Of a stretch of 64,000 nucleotides of DNA, positions 25,124 to 33,804 are shown in pieces (the stretch's first letter is position 1; every line of letters begins with the position of its first letter). The notes under the pieces are model-generated. The model saw only the letters and a list, made by a program, of their open reading frames with translations, did not search any database and was not told the DNA's origin. A program made the position numbers and the translations under genes. Source of the stretch: Phycisphaeraceae bacterium (GTDB lineage Bacteria; Planctomycetota; Phycisphaerae; Phycisphaerales; UBA1924); NCBI GenBank assembly GCA_019636655.1, contig JAHBXB010000005.1:1-64000 (forward strand), read 5' to 3'.

Positions 25124-28100
25124 CCAAGCCGCCCCAGGGCCGCCCTCGCGGCCTCCAACTCCTCCACCGCCGCGGCCCGCTGGGCCTTGGTCTCGTCGAC
25201 GAGTTTCGGCGGCGCCTTGGCGAGGTAGCCGGGGTTGTTGAGCCGGCCGTCGAAAGTGGCGATCTTCTTCGTGGAGTCCGCGATGATCCGCTCGAGGCGT
25301 TCCTTCTCCGCCGAGGCGTCGACGGCCTCCGCGAGGCTGCTGGCCTGGATCTCAAAGGCCTCGAAGCGGAACGCGACGGCGGGCCCGGCGGGCGTCTCCG
25401 CCGTCACGAGGTCGACCTTGCCGAGGGTCCGGACCAGGTCGATGTCCGCCGCGAGTTCGGCGAGCAGGGCTTGGGGGGGGTGCAGGGAGATCTTCCGCTT
25501 CTCGTGCACCTTGTGCTGGGCGCGGATCTTGTTGATCTCTTCGACCAGCGCCCGCACGCGTTCGAATCGCTGGACGGCTTTATCGTCGATCAGAGAGGCG
25601 TCGACCACCGGCCAGGAACTGGAGCAGAGCAGGTCGGCGGATTCGAGCGTCACGCCGGCGACAGGCGATCGCGGGACCTCCCGGAGCCGTTCGTGGATCG
25701 CCTCGGTGATGAAGGGCATCACCGGGTGCAGGAGGCGGATGATCGAATCGAGCGTCGCCCGGAGTGCGGCCCGTTGCCCGGCATCGGCGGCGATGGTGGG
25801 CTTGATCGCCTCCAGGTACCAGTCGCAGAAGTCGCGCCACAGCAGGTCGTAGACACTCTGCGCGTAGTCGCTGAACTGGTAGTTGCGGAGGGCCGACTCG
25901 ATGTCGCGGGTGGCGGTCGCCAGGCGGGAGAGGATCCAGCGGTCGGCAAGCGAGAGCGAAGCGGGCGCGACGCCAGCGCTGTGGTCGGCGGCCGCGGCTC
26001 CGCCGCTCCCGAGCATTCCCATCGCGAAGCGCGCGGCGTTCCACAGTTTGTTGGCGAAGTTGCGGCCGAGGTCGAACTTCGGGGAGGTGTTCTTGCCGGT
26101 CGCCGGGTCCTTCGACACGGGCATGCGGACGTCCTGCGTCTGCGTGGTCATGTGGCAGAGCGTGAAGCGCATCGCATCGGCGCCGTGGGACTCGATGATG
26201 TCGAGCGGATCGACGCCGTTGCCCAGCGACTTGGACATCTTGCGGCCGTCGCCGTCCTGGATCATGGCGTGGATGAAGACGTCGTTGAACGGCACAGCGC
26301 CGCCGCGGAAGTAGCGGTTGAACATCACCATGCGCGAGACCCAGAGGGTGATGATCTCGCGGGCGGTGCAGAGGACGCTGGAGGGGTTGTACGCGCTGAG
26401 CAGCGGCGTCTCCTCCGGCCAGCCCATGGTGGAGAGCGGCCAGAGGGCGGAGGAGAACCAGGTGTCGAGGACGTCGGGGTCTTGCTCTGCACCGATCACG
26501 ATGGAGGAATCCAGTCCGCTCGCTAGGCTGGACGCGTCCTCCCCGTAATTGTCACGGAGTAGTGCAAGCGACTTCTGATCGTGATTGGATACTGAATACT
26601 TGATTATAAAACTAAGGAGGTCGCTAGCCTCGGTAGAAAGGGCTGCCACGAACATCTGCTCTGGTGGATCACCCTCAATAGTCTGAAGTCCGCAAACGGA
26701 CGCTTCGCTGCGAGTGCAGAAATGACCAGCCAAGCCGACGGTTGCAGCAATCTGATCAAGCGTCCCTGCCCATGCCGAAGCCCGCTGGGTCAATTCGGTC
26801 ACGTGAGATGCCGGATCCAAAGGGGATTCGAATCCGGCGGTACTCAGCCTAATGCGCCACACCGGAATCCTGTGCCCCCACCACAACTGCCGCGAGATGC
26901 ACCAATCCCGGATGTTGTCGTGCCAGTTCTCGTATGTCTTGGCATACCGAGCCGGGTAGAACCGCATCGCCTCATCGCCGTCCGCACCAGGGCCGGCCTC
27001 TGCGGTGGGCCGGCTCTCCGGCCCACCGGGGGCACCCCTGCCGGGGTGAGCCGTCCGCTGCTCGCTCACCAGCGCCGCATTCGCGGCCTGCGCCATGCGC
27101 GGGTGCGTCACCCGCACGTACCACTGGTCGCTCAGGTACGGCTCGACGATCGCCTTGCTCCGGTCCGAGTGCTTCACGCTGTGCGCGTGCGGCCTGGTGC
27201 CCTCCAGCAGCCCCCGATCCGAGAACGCGTGCACCACATCCTTCCGCGCCTGCTCGCGAGTCTTCCCCACGAAGATGTGCGCATCGCCCACATCCGACCA
27301 TCCGTGCTTGTCGCTGATCGACCCATCGGGCGCCATCACGTTGATCATCACCGCGATTCCCGCGGCTTCGATCTCCGCCTTGTGCCGCTGCCCCAGTTCG
27401 TAGTCGTTGGGATCGTGCGCCGGCGTCACCTTCAGGAAGCCCGTCGCCATCTTCGCCTTCGGGTCGTTCCGCTCCTCATCCGTCCGCGCCATCGACTCGG
27501 GGAGCACCACGTAATCATCTTCGATGATCGGGATGATCCGCCCCACCAGCGGCAGCTCCACGAACAGCCCGCGCAGCGATTTCGCCCGCGGATCGTGCGG
27601 GTTCACGCCCACCGCGGTGTCCCCCAGGTACGTCTCCGGCCGCGTCGTCGCGACCGTCACCCACGCCTGCTCCTCCCCCGGGTGCTCGTCCGCGCCCGGA
27701 TACCCCCGGCGTGCCAGCTCATTCCAAGTCACCGGCTGCGGGTCTTCCTTCTCATTCCTCACCGCGCTCGCGTGCACGAGCGGGTATCGCAGGTAGTAGA
27801 ACGCCCCCTGCACCTCCTCCTCGTAGCACTCGTCGTCCGCCACGGCCGTCTGCAGCACCGGGTCCCAGTTCACCAGCCGCTTGCCGCGGTAGATGAGCCC
27901 GTCCTTGAAGAGCCGGAAGAACGCCTCCCGCACCGCCCGGGCGCACTGCTCATCCATCGTGAACCGCTGCCGGTCCCAGTCGCACGAGCACCCCATCGCC
28001 TTGAGTTGCCCGGTGATGACCGCCTCGTACTCGTCCTTGAACGCCTGGATCTTCGCGACGAACTCATCGCGGGAGAACTCCGTCCGCCGCTTTCCCTCCT

Positions 28101-28548
28101 CCTTGAACACCCGCCGCTCAACCACCGCCTGCGTCGCGATGCCCGCGTGGTCCGTCCCCGGCATCCACAGCGTCTCGAACCCCATCATCCGGTGCGCCCG
28201 CACCAGGATGTCCTGGATCGTGTTGTTCAGCGCGTGCCCGAGGTGCAGCGCCGCCGTCACGTTCGGCGGCGGGATGATGATGCTGTACGGCTTCGCCGTG
28301 CCCCCCGCCACGCGCTGCGGATCCGCATGGAACGCGCCCGACCCTTCCCACAACTCGCGGATTCGCGGCTCGGTCTCCGCCGGCCGGTACTGCTTCGGCA
28401 GCCCGGCCCCCGCCTCGTTCCCGCTCACCGGGCCGCCGTTGTCAACGGACGCCGCCGCGGCGGGCCGGGATTGGCGCCCCACGTGCGGTGGGGGCGCTGG
28501 ATGGTGGGTGGGGGGAGGGGTGGGTGGTGGTGGGGGTGAAGAGGGCAT
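25120..28548 (-). CDS. valS: Valyl-tRNA synthetase with unusual insertions
   Basis: ValRS charges tRNA-Val. From ATG 28548 the protein is 1142 aa, much longer than the usual 880-950. Class I signatures are PPNVTAALHLGHA (HIGH type) and KMSKSLGNGVDPLDII. The editing domain, WWGHRIPVW, DPDVLDTWFSS and a C-terminal coiled coil are all present. Additions are a proline-rich start of about 50 residues, a low-complexity insert of about 35 residues (near 27000-27080) and a segment of about 125 residues between WWGHRIPVWRI and EQDPDVLDTW encoded at about 26480-26860, where G+C falls sharply. The frame is intact throughout, so the enzyme is probably functional. Confidence 0.93.
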   Translation of the reverse strand: MPSSPPPPPTPPPTHHPAPPPHVGRQSRPAAAASVDNGGPVSGNEAGAGLPKQYRPAETEPRIRELWEGSGAFHADPQRVAGGTAKPYSIIIPPPNVTAALHLGHALNNTIQDILVRAHRMMGFETLWMPGTDHAGIATQAVVERRVFKEEGKRRTEFSRDEFVAKIQAFKDEYEAVITGQLKAMGCSCDWDRQRFTMDEQCARAVREAFFRLFKDGLIYRGKRLVNWDPVLQTAVADDECYEEEVQGAFYYLRYPLVHASAVRNEKEDPQPVTWNELARRGYPGADEHPGEEQAWVTVATTRPETYLGDTAVGVNPHDPRAKSLRGLFVELPLVGRIIPIIEDDYVVLPESMARTDEERNDPKAKMATGFLKVTPAHDPNDYELGQRHKAEIEAAGIAVMINVMAPDGSISDKHGWSDVGDAHIFVGKTREQARKDVVHAFSDRGLLEGTRPHAHSVKHSDRSKAIVEPYLSDQWYVRVTHPRMAQAANAALVSEQRTAHPGRGAPGGPESRPTAEAGPGADGDEAMRFYPARYAKTYENWHDNIRDWCISRQLWWGHRIPVWRIRLSTAGFESPLDPASHVTELTQRASAWAGTLDQIAATVGLAGHFCTRSEASVCGLQTIEGDPPEQMFVAALSTEASDLLSFIIKYSVSNHDQKSLALLRDNYGEDASSLASGLDSSIVIGAEQDPDVLDTWFSSALWPLSTMGWPEETPLLSAYNPSSVLCTAREIITLWVSRMVMFNRYFRGGAVPFNDVFIHAMIQDGDGRKMSKSLGNGVDPLDIIESHGADAMRFTLCHMTTQTQDVRMPVSKDPATGKNTSPKFDLGRNFANKLWNAARFAMGMLGSGGAAAADHSAGVAPASLSLADRWILSRLATATRDIESALRNYQFSDYAQSVYDLLWRDFCDWYLEAIKPTIAADAGQRAALRATLDSIIRLLHPVMPFITEAIHERLREVPRSPVAGVTLESADLLCSSSWPVVDASLIDDKAVQRFERVRALVEEINKIRAQHKVHEKRKISLHPPQALLAELAADIDLVRTLGKVDLVTAETPAGPAVAFRFEAFEIQASSLAEAVDASAEKERLERIIADSTKKIATFDGRLNNPGYLAKAPPKLVDETKAQRAAAVEELEAARAALGRLG

Positions 28549-28791
28549 CGGTGGCTTCACATCTCGCGGGTTTGGCAGTGCGAAAGCCGCACCTCGCCCG
28601 CCGGGGCACAGGGGGGATTTGGCGGGCGGGAGTGCGCTGCGTCTCTCCGCCCGGCCGATACAGTTCGTTCGCTGACCGGAAGGACCCGGCCAGATCCGAA
28701 GTGTAGGGACTCTCGCCCGCGCGACCCCCGCGGCAAGACACGGCCCAAGGCCCTCCCTGCACCCCGATCCCCGCCTCGGAGACCCCCATCG

Positions 28792-29859
28792 ATGACGGAC
28801 CATCCCGCCTCTTCGACCGCCTCCTCGGCCTCAGCCTCCCGCCGCGCTCCCGGGGGGCGCCGACTCGGCGGCCTGCTCATGGTCGTCCTGGTCATCGCCC
28901 TCGCGGCGGGCCTGGTCGTCATCATCAAGACCCTCGCCTCGCCCCAGTCCCCCGCCGAGGCCGCCGCGGCCGGCTCCGGGCTCGCCGGCGCCGCCGGCGC
29001 CAAGCAGATCGAGGAGACGCTCGCCGCCGCCCGCCAGGCCATGTCCTCCCGCGAGTACGACAAGGCCGCCGCCCTGCTCGCCCGCACCGTCGAGGCCAAC
29101 CCCAACGACCAGGAGCTCCGCGTCGCCTACGGCGAGGCGCTGATGGCCCAGAACAAGTTCTCCGAGTCCTTTGCCCAGTACGACCGCGCGACCGGCATGG
29201 GCCAGCCCAACGCCAAGCTCCACTTCATCGCCGGCACCATCGCCAACAAGGCCGGCCGCCTCGACCGCGCCGAGGACCACTACTCGATGGCCCAGCGCCT
29301 CGATCCTCGCATCCCCGATTACTCCCTCTACCTCGCCATGATCCAGCTCAAGCGCGAAGAGCCCACCGCCGCGGCGAAGAACCTCCTCATGGTCGTCCAG
29401 ATGCAGCCCGGCCGGGCCGAGGCGTGGGGCACGCTCGGCGAGATCTACATGAAGGACGACAAGCTCACCATCGCCCTGCAGAACACGCAGAAGGCCCGCG
29501 AACTCCAGCCCGAAGTCCTCCGCTGGCGCCTCAACGAGGCCCGCATCATCAAGCGGCAGAACGACCCGCAGAAGGCCGCGACGATCCTCCTCGCCCTCGA
29601 CGACGCCCAGCGCCGCCAGGACGAGGTCATGGCCCTCCTCGCCGAGTGCTACGGCATGCTCTCCAAGCCCGCGGAGGCCGCCCGGATGTTCTCCGCCGCC
29701 GCATCGGACTCGACCGGGCCCGAAGCCGGCGCGATGCACTACCAGGCCGCGCTCTGGTTCCAGCGGGCCAAGGACCTCCCGCACGCCCGCGAATCCGCCC
29801 AGGCCGCCGCTGACCTCGGCAACGCCGATGCGAAGGAACTCCTCGCCGATCTCGAGTAG
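28792..29859 (+). CDS. Membrane-anchored TPR protein
   Basis: The 355-aa protein has an N-terminal low-complexity tail, one membrane helix (about 28-48, LLMVVLVIALAAGLVVII) and at least six TPR-like helix pairs from about 70 to 350 (for example AMSSREYDKAAALLARTVEANPNDQ and GRAEAWGTLGEIYMKDDKLTIAL). TPRs are scaffolds for protein contacts; here they face the periplasm or another non-cytoplasmic side. It is divergent from valS, with 243 bp between starts that hold no other gene. Specific partner unknown. Confidence 0.8.
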   Translation: MTDHPASSTASSASASRRAPGGRRLGGLLMVVLVIALAAGLVVIIKTLASPQSPAEAAAAGSGLAGAAGAKQIEETLAAARQAMSSREYDKAAALLARTVEANPNDQELRVAYGEALMAQNKFSESFAQYDRATGMGQPNAKLHFIAGTIANKAGRLDRAEDHYSMAQRLDPRIPDYSLYLAMIQLKREEPTAAAKNLLMVVQMQPGRAEAWGTLGEIYMKDDKLTIALQNTQKARELQPEVLRWRLNEARIIKRQNDPQKAATILLALDDAQRRQDEVMALLAECYGMLSKPAEAARMFSAAASDSTGPEAGAMHYQAALWFQRAKDLPHARESAQAAADLGNADAKELLADLE

Positions 29860-29874
29860 CCCCGGCCGCCGCGG

Positions 29875-30645
29875 CTAGAGCAGGTTTCGCCCCCCGTCGA
29901 GCCGCAGGATCTCCCCGGTCACGTACGTCGCATCCATCGCCAGCCACCGCACCGCCTCCGCCGCATCCTCCGGCGTCCCGCTTCTCCCCAGCGGCACCCG
30001 GCTGAGGTACGCCTGCTGCATCGCCTTGTCAGATTCGTGTCCGCTCTCCGGGAACGCCACCACTCCCGGCGCGACGCCGTTGACGCGCACCCGAGGCGCC
30101 AGGTCCCGTGCCATCGACCGCACCATCTCCGCCAGCGCCGCCTTGGACATCGCATACGACGCAAACTCCCGCCGCGGCAGGCCGTGCTCGCCGAGCGCAT
30201 GGATATCGCACATCGCCACGACCGCGCCCCCGCCCGCGCGGGCGGACCTCGACAGGGCTGCCGCGAGCCCCTTGGTCAGCAGCAGCGGAGAGAGGGCGTT
30301 GACCGTGTAGTCCTCCACCGCCCGCGCCGGCGTGATCTCCGCCAGCGGCGAGGGGGAGTACGCGGACGCATTGTGCACCAGCACATCCAGCGGCGCTCTG
30401 TCGTCCGTGGCGTACCCCGCCGCGAATCGCTCTACCTCCTCGGGTCTCGCGAGGTCCAGCCGGCGCCACTCGATCCCGACCGCCCCGGCCCCCTTCAGTC
30501 GCGCCGTCGCCTCGTCGATCTCGTCGCCGCTGCTCCGGTAGGTCAGCACCAGCCGCCACCCCCGCGAGGCGAACGCCATCGCCGTCGCGAGCCCCACCCG
30601 GCGGGCAGCGCCCGTGATCATCACCGTCCCATCAGCGCCGCTCAT
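29875..30645 (-). CDS. SDR-family oxidoreductase, pteridine reductase-like
   Basis: The 256-aa short-chain dehydrogenase has the cofactor motif TGAARRVG (about 11-18), NAS (about 91-93), a catalytic YAMSK pair (Tyr about 163, Lys about 167) and the C-terminal VTGEILRLDGGRNLL. TGAARRVG with an Arg pair after the Ala run is typical of NADPH-using FolM/pteridine reductase relatives, but 3-oxoacyl-ACP reductase-like activity cannot be excluded. The start ATG overlaps the stop of the small membrane gene upstream (ATGA at 30642-30645). It is convergent with the TPR gene. Confidence 0.82.
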   Translation of the reverse strand: MSGADGTVMITGAARRVGLATAMAFASRGWRLVLTYRSSGDEIDEATARLKGAGAVGIEWRRLDLARPEEVERFAAGYATDDRAPLDVLVHNASAYSPSPLAEITPARAVEDYTVNALSPLLLTKGLAAALSRSARAGGGAVVAMCDIHALGEHGLPRREFASYAMSKAALAEMVRSMARDLAPRVRVNGVAPGVVAFPESGHESDKAMQQAYLSRVPLGRSGTPEDAAEAVRWLAMDATYVTGEILRLDGGRNLL

Positions 30646-30986
30646 GCGACACCGCCGCCGCGTCCGTTGCGCGGTCCCTGCGGATCCTCCGGCTCATCAT
30701 CGAGCCCGTGTTCATGCTCCCCCTCGTCCTCCCCCGGCACCTCGATCGGCTTCGCCCTCCGTCCGGCCTCGAACCATGGATCGATGTTGTGCACGCTCCG
30801 CGGCCCGGGCTGACCGCCGCCCTTCGACCGCATGATCCGCATCCGCACCACCCGCTGCACGATCAGCAGGATGATCGCCAGCAGCAGCACCACGATCACC
30901 AGCAGGGTGCCTGCCAGCAGTTTCGCGTCCCGGCGGACCGGGTCCGCCGCCGCCACGATCGTCAGTATCCAGTCGCCCGCGGCCAT
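30642..30986 (-). CDS. Small single-pass membrane protein
   Basis: The 114-aa product has one membrane helix (about 25-45, LLAGTLLVIVVLLLAIILLIV) followed by a basic patch (QRVVRMRIMRSKGG) and an acidic, Gly-rich tail. The basic patch after the helix predicts N-out, C-in. No family is recognised. ATG 30986 was chosen; an upstream in-frame ATG at 31025 is possible. It overlaps the downstream SDR start by 4 bp and is 35 bp after the sigma-operon membrane protein. Confidence 0.7.
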   Translation of the reverse strand: MAAGDWILTIVAAADPVRRDAKLLAGTLLVIVVLLLAIILLIVQRVVRMRIMRSKGGGQPGPRSVHNIDPWFEAGRRAKPIEVPGEDEGEHEHGLDDEPEDPQGPRNGRGGGVA

Positions 30987-31021
30987 GCGGTCACTATACA
31001 ACACGCCAGCGGCGCACCAAG

Positions 31022-31576
31022 TCACCCACCCGTGCCGGGCGAGCGTGTCCCCATCGCCGTCGAACTCACCAGCATCGTCCGCCCTTCGCTCCTGATCATC
31101 CCCGCCGGCCGCCCCGCCCGCGCCAGCAGGTCCAGCAACTCGTCATCACCGATCCAGGTCGCCGCGGAATGCTCCGTCGCCGCCGCGCTGTAGCGGGCCA
31201 CGATCGACGGATCCGTCTCGACCACCACGACATTGATGTGCGACAGCGCCGCCACCCCCGGTGGTCGCTCGGCCGGCGCCGTCTCGTTTTCGCGAACGAC
31301 CCTCGTGCCGCCCGGCTTCTCCACCGCGACGTTCACCTGCGCCCCCCTTGTCCCCACTCCCCCGTCCGGCCACACCCGCCACGCAACCCCGACGACGACT
31401 CCAAGCACCGCGACCCCGGCCCCGATGCCCACCGCTCGTCGAACCGTCCTCGTCCTTGCCTGTGCCCGCGCCGCCCGCCGCTGCACATCGGCCAGGATCT
31501 CCCGCTTCCGCGCCGCTCCTTCGCGCGAGAGCGTCTCGCCACCGTCCCCGATCCTCATCCAGTCGTGCCCGTTCAT
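31022..31576 (-). CDS. Membrane protein encoded with a sigma factor (possible anti-sigma factor)
   Basis: This 184-aa protein has a cytosolic helical N-terminus of about 45 residues (EGAARKREILADVQRRAARAQ), one membrane helix (about 47-68, AVGIGAGVAVLGVVVGVAW) and a short outer domain ending GRTMLVSSTAMGTRS. That layout fits a single-pass anti-sigma factor, but the zinc-type H-C-C motif is absent. The ATG overlaps the sigma gene stop (ATGA at 31573-31576). Function as anti-sigma factor is inference from position and topology only. Confidence 0.6.
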   Translation of the reverse strand: MNGHDWMRIGDGGETLSREGAARKREILADVQRRAARAQARTRTVRRAVGIGAGVAVLGVVVGVAWRVWPDGGVGTRGAQVNVAVEKPGGTRVVRENETAPAERPPGVAALSHINVVVVETDPSIVARYSAAATEHSAATWIGDDELLDLLARAGRPAGMIRSEGRTMLVSSTAMGTRSPGTGG

Positions 31577-32304
31577 GACCACCACTCCTGCGCAGCGACC
31601 CTCAGCCGCGCCAACACCCGCCGGATCCGCCCGTGCGCCGCTCCCTTCGTCACGCCCAGCACCGCGGCCGCCCGCTCCAGCGTCTGCCCTCGGCCGAACC
31701 GCAGCGACAGCAACTCCCGATCCCCTTCATCAAGTCCTCCAAACACCGCGTTGATCCACTGCTCCAACGCCTCCCGCGACTCGTTCAACTCGTCCTCCGC
31801 CGCGACCCGCGGCTGGTCCGCCGCCGATCGCCCCGCCTCCCTCGCCCGCCTCCGCGATTCCCCCCGCAACCGGTCCAGCGCCGCCGTCCGCACCACCCGC
31901 GACATCCACCGGTCCAGTTCCTCCTTTGATGCGATCCGCCCGATCACCCTGCGGGCCCCGATCACCCTGACAAACGCATCGTGCACCACGTCCAGGCAGA
32001 ACGCCTCGTCTCTCCCCGTCAGCCGCCGCGACATCGCATACGCCCGATCGAACCACTCCTCATACAAACGCTCGATCGCCTCCGCCTCCCCACGTGCGAC
32101 GCCCCGCCACGATCCGTCGTCCGCGCCCGTCCCGGCGTTCCCGCCCGCGGCCACCGCGCGCGACGGCGCCGCCCGCCCCGGTGTCTCCCCCGGCGCTCGG
32201 ACGGCTTTGCCGTCGCGGTTGGTCATCTCGGCGTGCGGACCCGGCATGCGACTCCCGGTCAGGAGCGTTCGTGCGGTGGCCGTCCTTTCGGCGAGCGACG
32301 TCAC
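31573..32304 (-). CDS. ECF-type RNA polymerase sigma factor
   Basis: The 243-aa protein contains sigma region 2 (about 85-140: YEEWFDRAYAMSRRLTG and CLDVVHDAFVRVIG) and region 4 with the HTH (about 195-235: LSLRFGRGQTLERAAAVLGVTKGAAHGRIRRVLARLR). Regions 1 and 3 are missing, as in ECF factors. The N-terminal about 65 residues are unrelated low-complexity sequence, so an internal start is possible. The annotated GTG 32304 overlaps the stop of the upstream secretin-N-like gene (GTGA), and the ATG of the following membrane protein overlaps this stop. Confidence 0.85.
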   Translation of the reverse strand: MTSLAERTATARTLLTGSRMPGPHAEMTNRDGKAVRAPGETPGRAAPSRAVAAGGNAGTGADDGSWRGVARGEAEAIERLYEEWFDRAYAMSRRLTGRDEAFCLDVVHDAFVRVIGARRVIGRIASKEELDRWMSRVVRTAALDRLRGESRRRAREAGRSAADQPRVAAEDELNESREALEQWINAVFGGLDEGDRELLSLRFGRGQTLERAAAVLGVTKGAAHGRIRRVLARLRVAAQEWWS

Positions 32305-33602
32305 TGGGGCTGCTGGTCCTTCTTGGTTACCTCCCGCCCATTGACCTCAGGGAGATTCGGGTCGTTCCCTTTCACGCGCCGGATCGCCGTCAGCACCCGC
32401 GACACCGCCGCCTGCTCACCCGGCGCCGCCCGCACGATGATCTCCCGTTGCTCGGCGTTCACGGCATCTCCGTGAGCCACCACCGCCTGGCACGCGGCGA
32501 CCAACTCGGGCATCGCCGCCATCATGTCCTCCACATCATAAACCATCACCTGCACCCCCAGGCTCTCCCGCTCCGCCGCGGCCACCGCGGTGACATCCTC
32601 CAGTTCCGCCTCCGCTTGCCGCATCTTCAGCCGAGCCGACTCCAGCGTGTCGAGCCGGCGCTGCACGAGCGCCCGGGCCTGCGTCAGTTCATCCGTGGGG
32701 GCCACGCCCGCCTCCACCCGCTTGGCGAACTCGTTCGCGGCCTCGCGTGCTCGCGCGAACTCTCCTTCCGACCGCCGGATGTCGTCCATTGCTCGCTCCA
32801 GCGCCCGCTGCGCCGCGGCCACCGCCTTCGCCCGATCCCGCTGGCGCTCCGCCGCGGTCATCGCCGCGACCCGGCGATCCACGATGTCCCCCTGCATCGT
32901 CTGGAGGATGCTCTTGATCGTCGTCAGTTGCTGCGGGAGGGCCCGCACGATCAGCACGCCCGAGTCCTTGTGATAGCGGATTTGCGGCTGCTCGGCCTCG
33001 GCGCCGGCCAGCTGCGCCGCCGCATCGATCGCCGTCAGCACCGATTCGATCGGAACACCGGGTCCGGCACCCCGGTCCATCACCGGATTCGTGAGTTCCC
33101 GCACCGAGAAGACCGCCGTCTCAGGCCCTGGCGCTGGGAACGGGCTCTGCGGCATTGGCTGCGGAATGAAGTTGGGTTTCGATGCGACCGAATACACCCC
33201 CGTTCCCGCCACCACATCCCCGACCGTCTGCACGTACGCGGTTCGTCCTTCCGCTCTCGCCATCATCGGCAGCACCTCCAGCGCCGACGACACCGCCACT
33301 CCCTTCATCTCCGTCGGCGGCACCATCATGCTCGCCGCATCCGACGACACCATGATGTTCACGTTCCCCGGTGCCGCCGCCTGGATCGCCTTCACATACT
33401 CCGACAGCGTCCCCCCGGGGAACTTCAGCGAGATCACCATCTCCGCCGCACGAGTCGCCGGCTCCACCCGGTTGGCGTTCCCACCCCGCGCCGGCTGACC
33501 CTGCTGCGCCGCCGCCGGCGCAGGCCACATCGCACTCAGCACCCCGGCCGCCACCCCGATCACCCCGTACCGCGCGAACGCCGCCACTGTGCCGCCCATC
33601 AT
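32301..33602 (-). CDS. Periplasmic secretin-N/STN-domain protein with coiled coil, no secretin barrel
   Basis: The 433-aa product has a signal peptide (about 1-32, ending APAAAQ) and a region like secretin N0/STN domains (about 55-110: ISLKFPGGTLSEYVKAIQ...VSSALEVLPMM). A second secretin-N-like stretch (about 170-235: ESVLTAID, IRYHKDSGVLIVRALPQQLTTIKSILQTM) is followed by a coiled coil (about 240-345) and a short tail. No C-terminal secretin barrel is present. It is the first gene of a tightly overlapped set with a sigma factor and a membrane protein. AAGGAGG precedes a double ATG at 33602. Confidence 0.75.
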   Translation of the reverse strand: MMGGTVAAFARYGVIGVAAGVLSAMWPAPAAAQQGQPARGGNANRVEPATRAAEMVISLKFPGGTLSEYVKAIQAAAPGNVNIMVSSDAASMMVPPTEMKGVAVSSALEVLPMMARAEGRTAYVQTVGDVVAGTGVYSVASKPNFIPQPMPQSPFPAPGPETAVFSVRELTNPVMDRGAGPGVPIESVLTAIDAAAQLAGAEAEQPQIRYHKDSGVLIVRALPQQLTTIKSILQTMQGDIVDRRVAAMTAAERQRDRAKAVAAAQRALERAMDDIRRSEGEFARAREAANEFAKRVEAGVAPTDELTQARALVQRRLDTLESARLKMRQAEAELEDVTAVAAAERESLGVQVMVYDVEDMMAAMPELVAACQAVVAHGDAVNAEQREIIVRAAPGEQAAVSRVLTAIRRVKGNDPNLPEVNGREVTKKDQQPQ

Positions 33603-33804
33603 GAAGCCTCCTTGGCCGCCCCCGAATACCAGGACAACGCCGCCGACGTGCCGGTGTGGCGCTCGCCGCCTCGATTCTCACGGTTTTGCTCGCCGCGTCA
33701 GGCTAGAGTTGCGACCAAAGCGCCCCCGCCGCGTTGGCGAGAGGGCGAAGAAAGCCCGGGCCAGAGCCCGCGGCTGGGGAGGGGAACGCGGAGCCTTGAC
33801 CGCC

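Noticed and set aside
26480-26860. Intein in ValS
   Set aside because: The insert lacks the splice-site Cys/Ser start, His-Asn end and homing-endonuclease motifs, and is too short for a normal intein.
28450-28560. CRISPR or tandem repeat at the GGTGG-rich start of valS
   Set aside because: It is a proline-rich coding run and simple G/T-rich DNA with no spacer-repeat structure.
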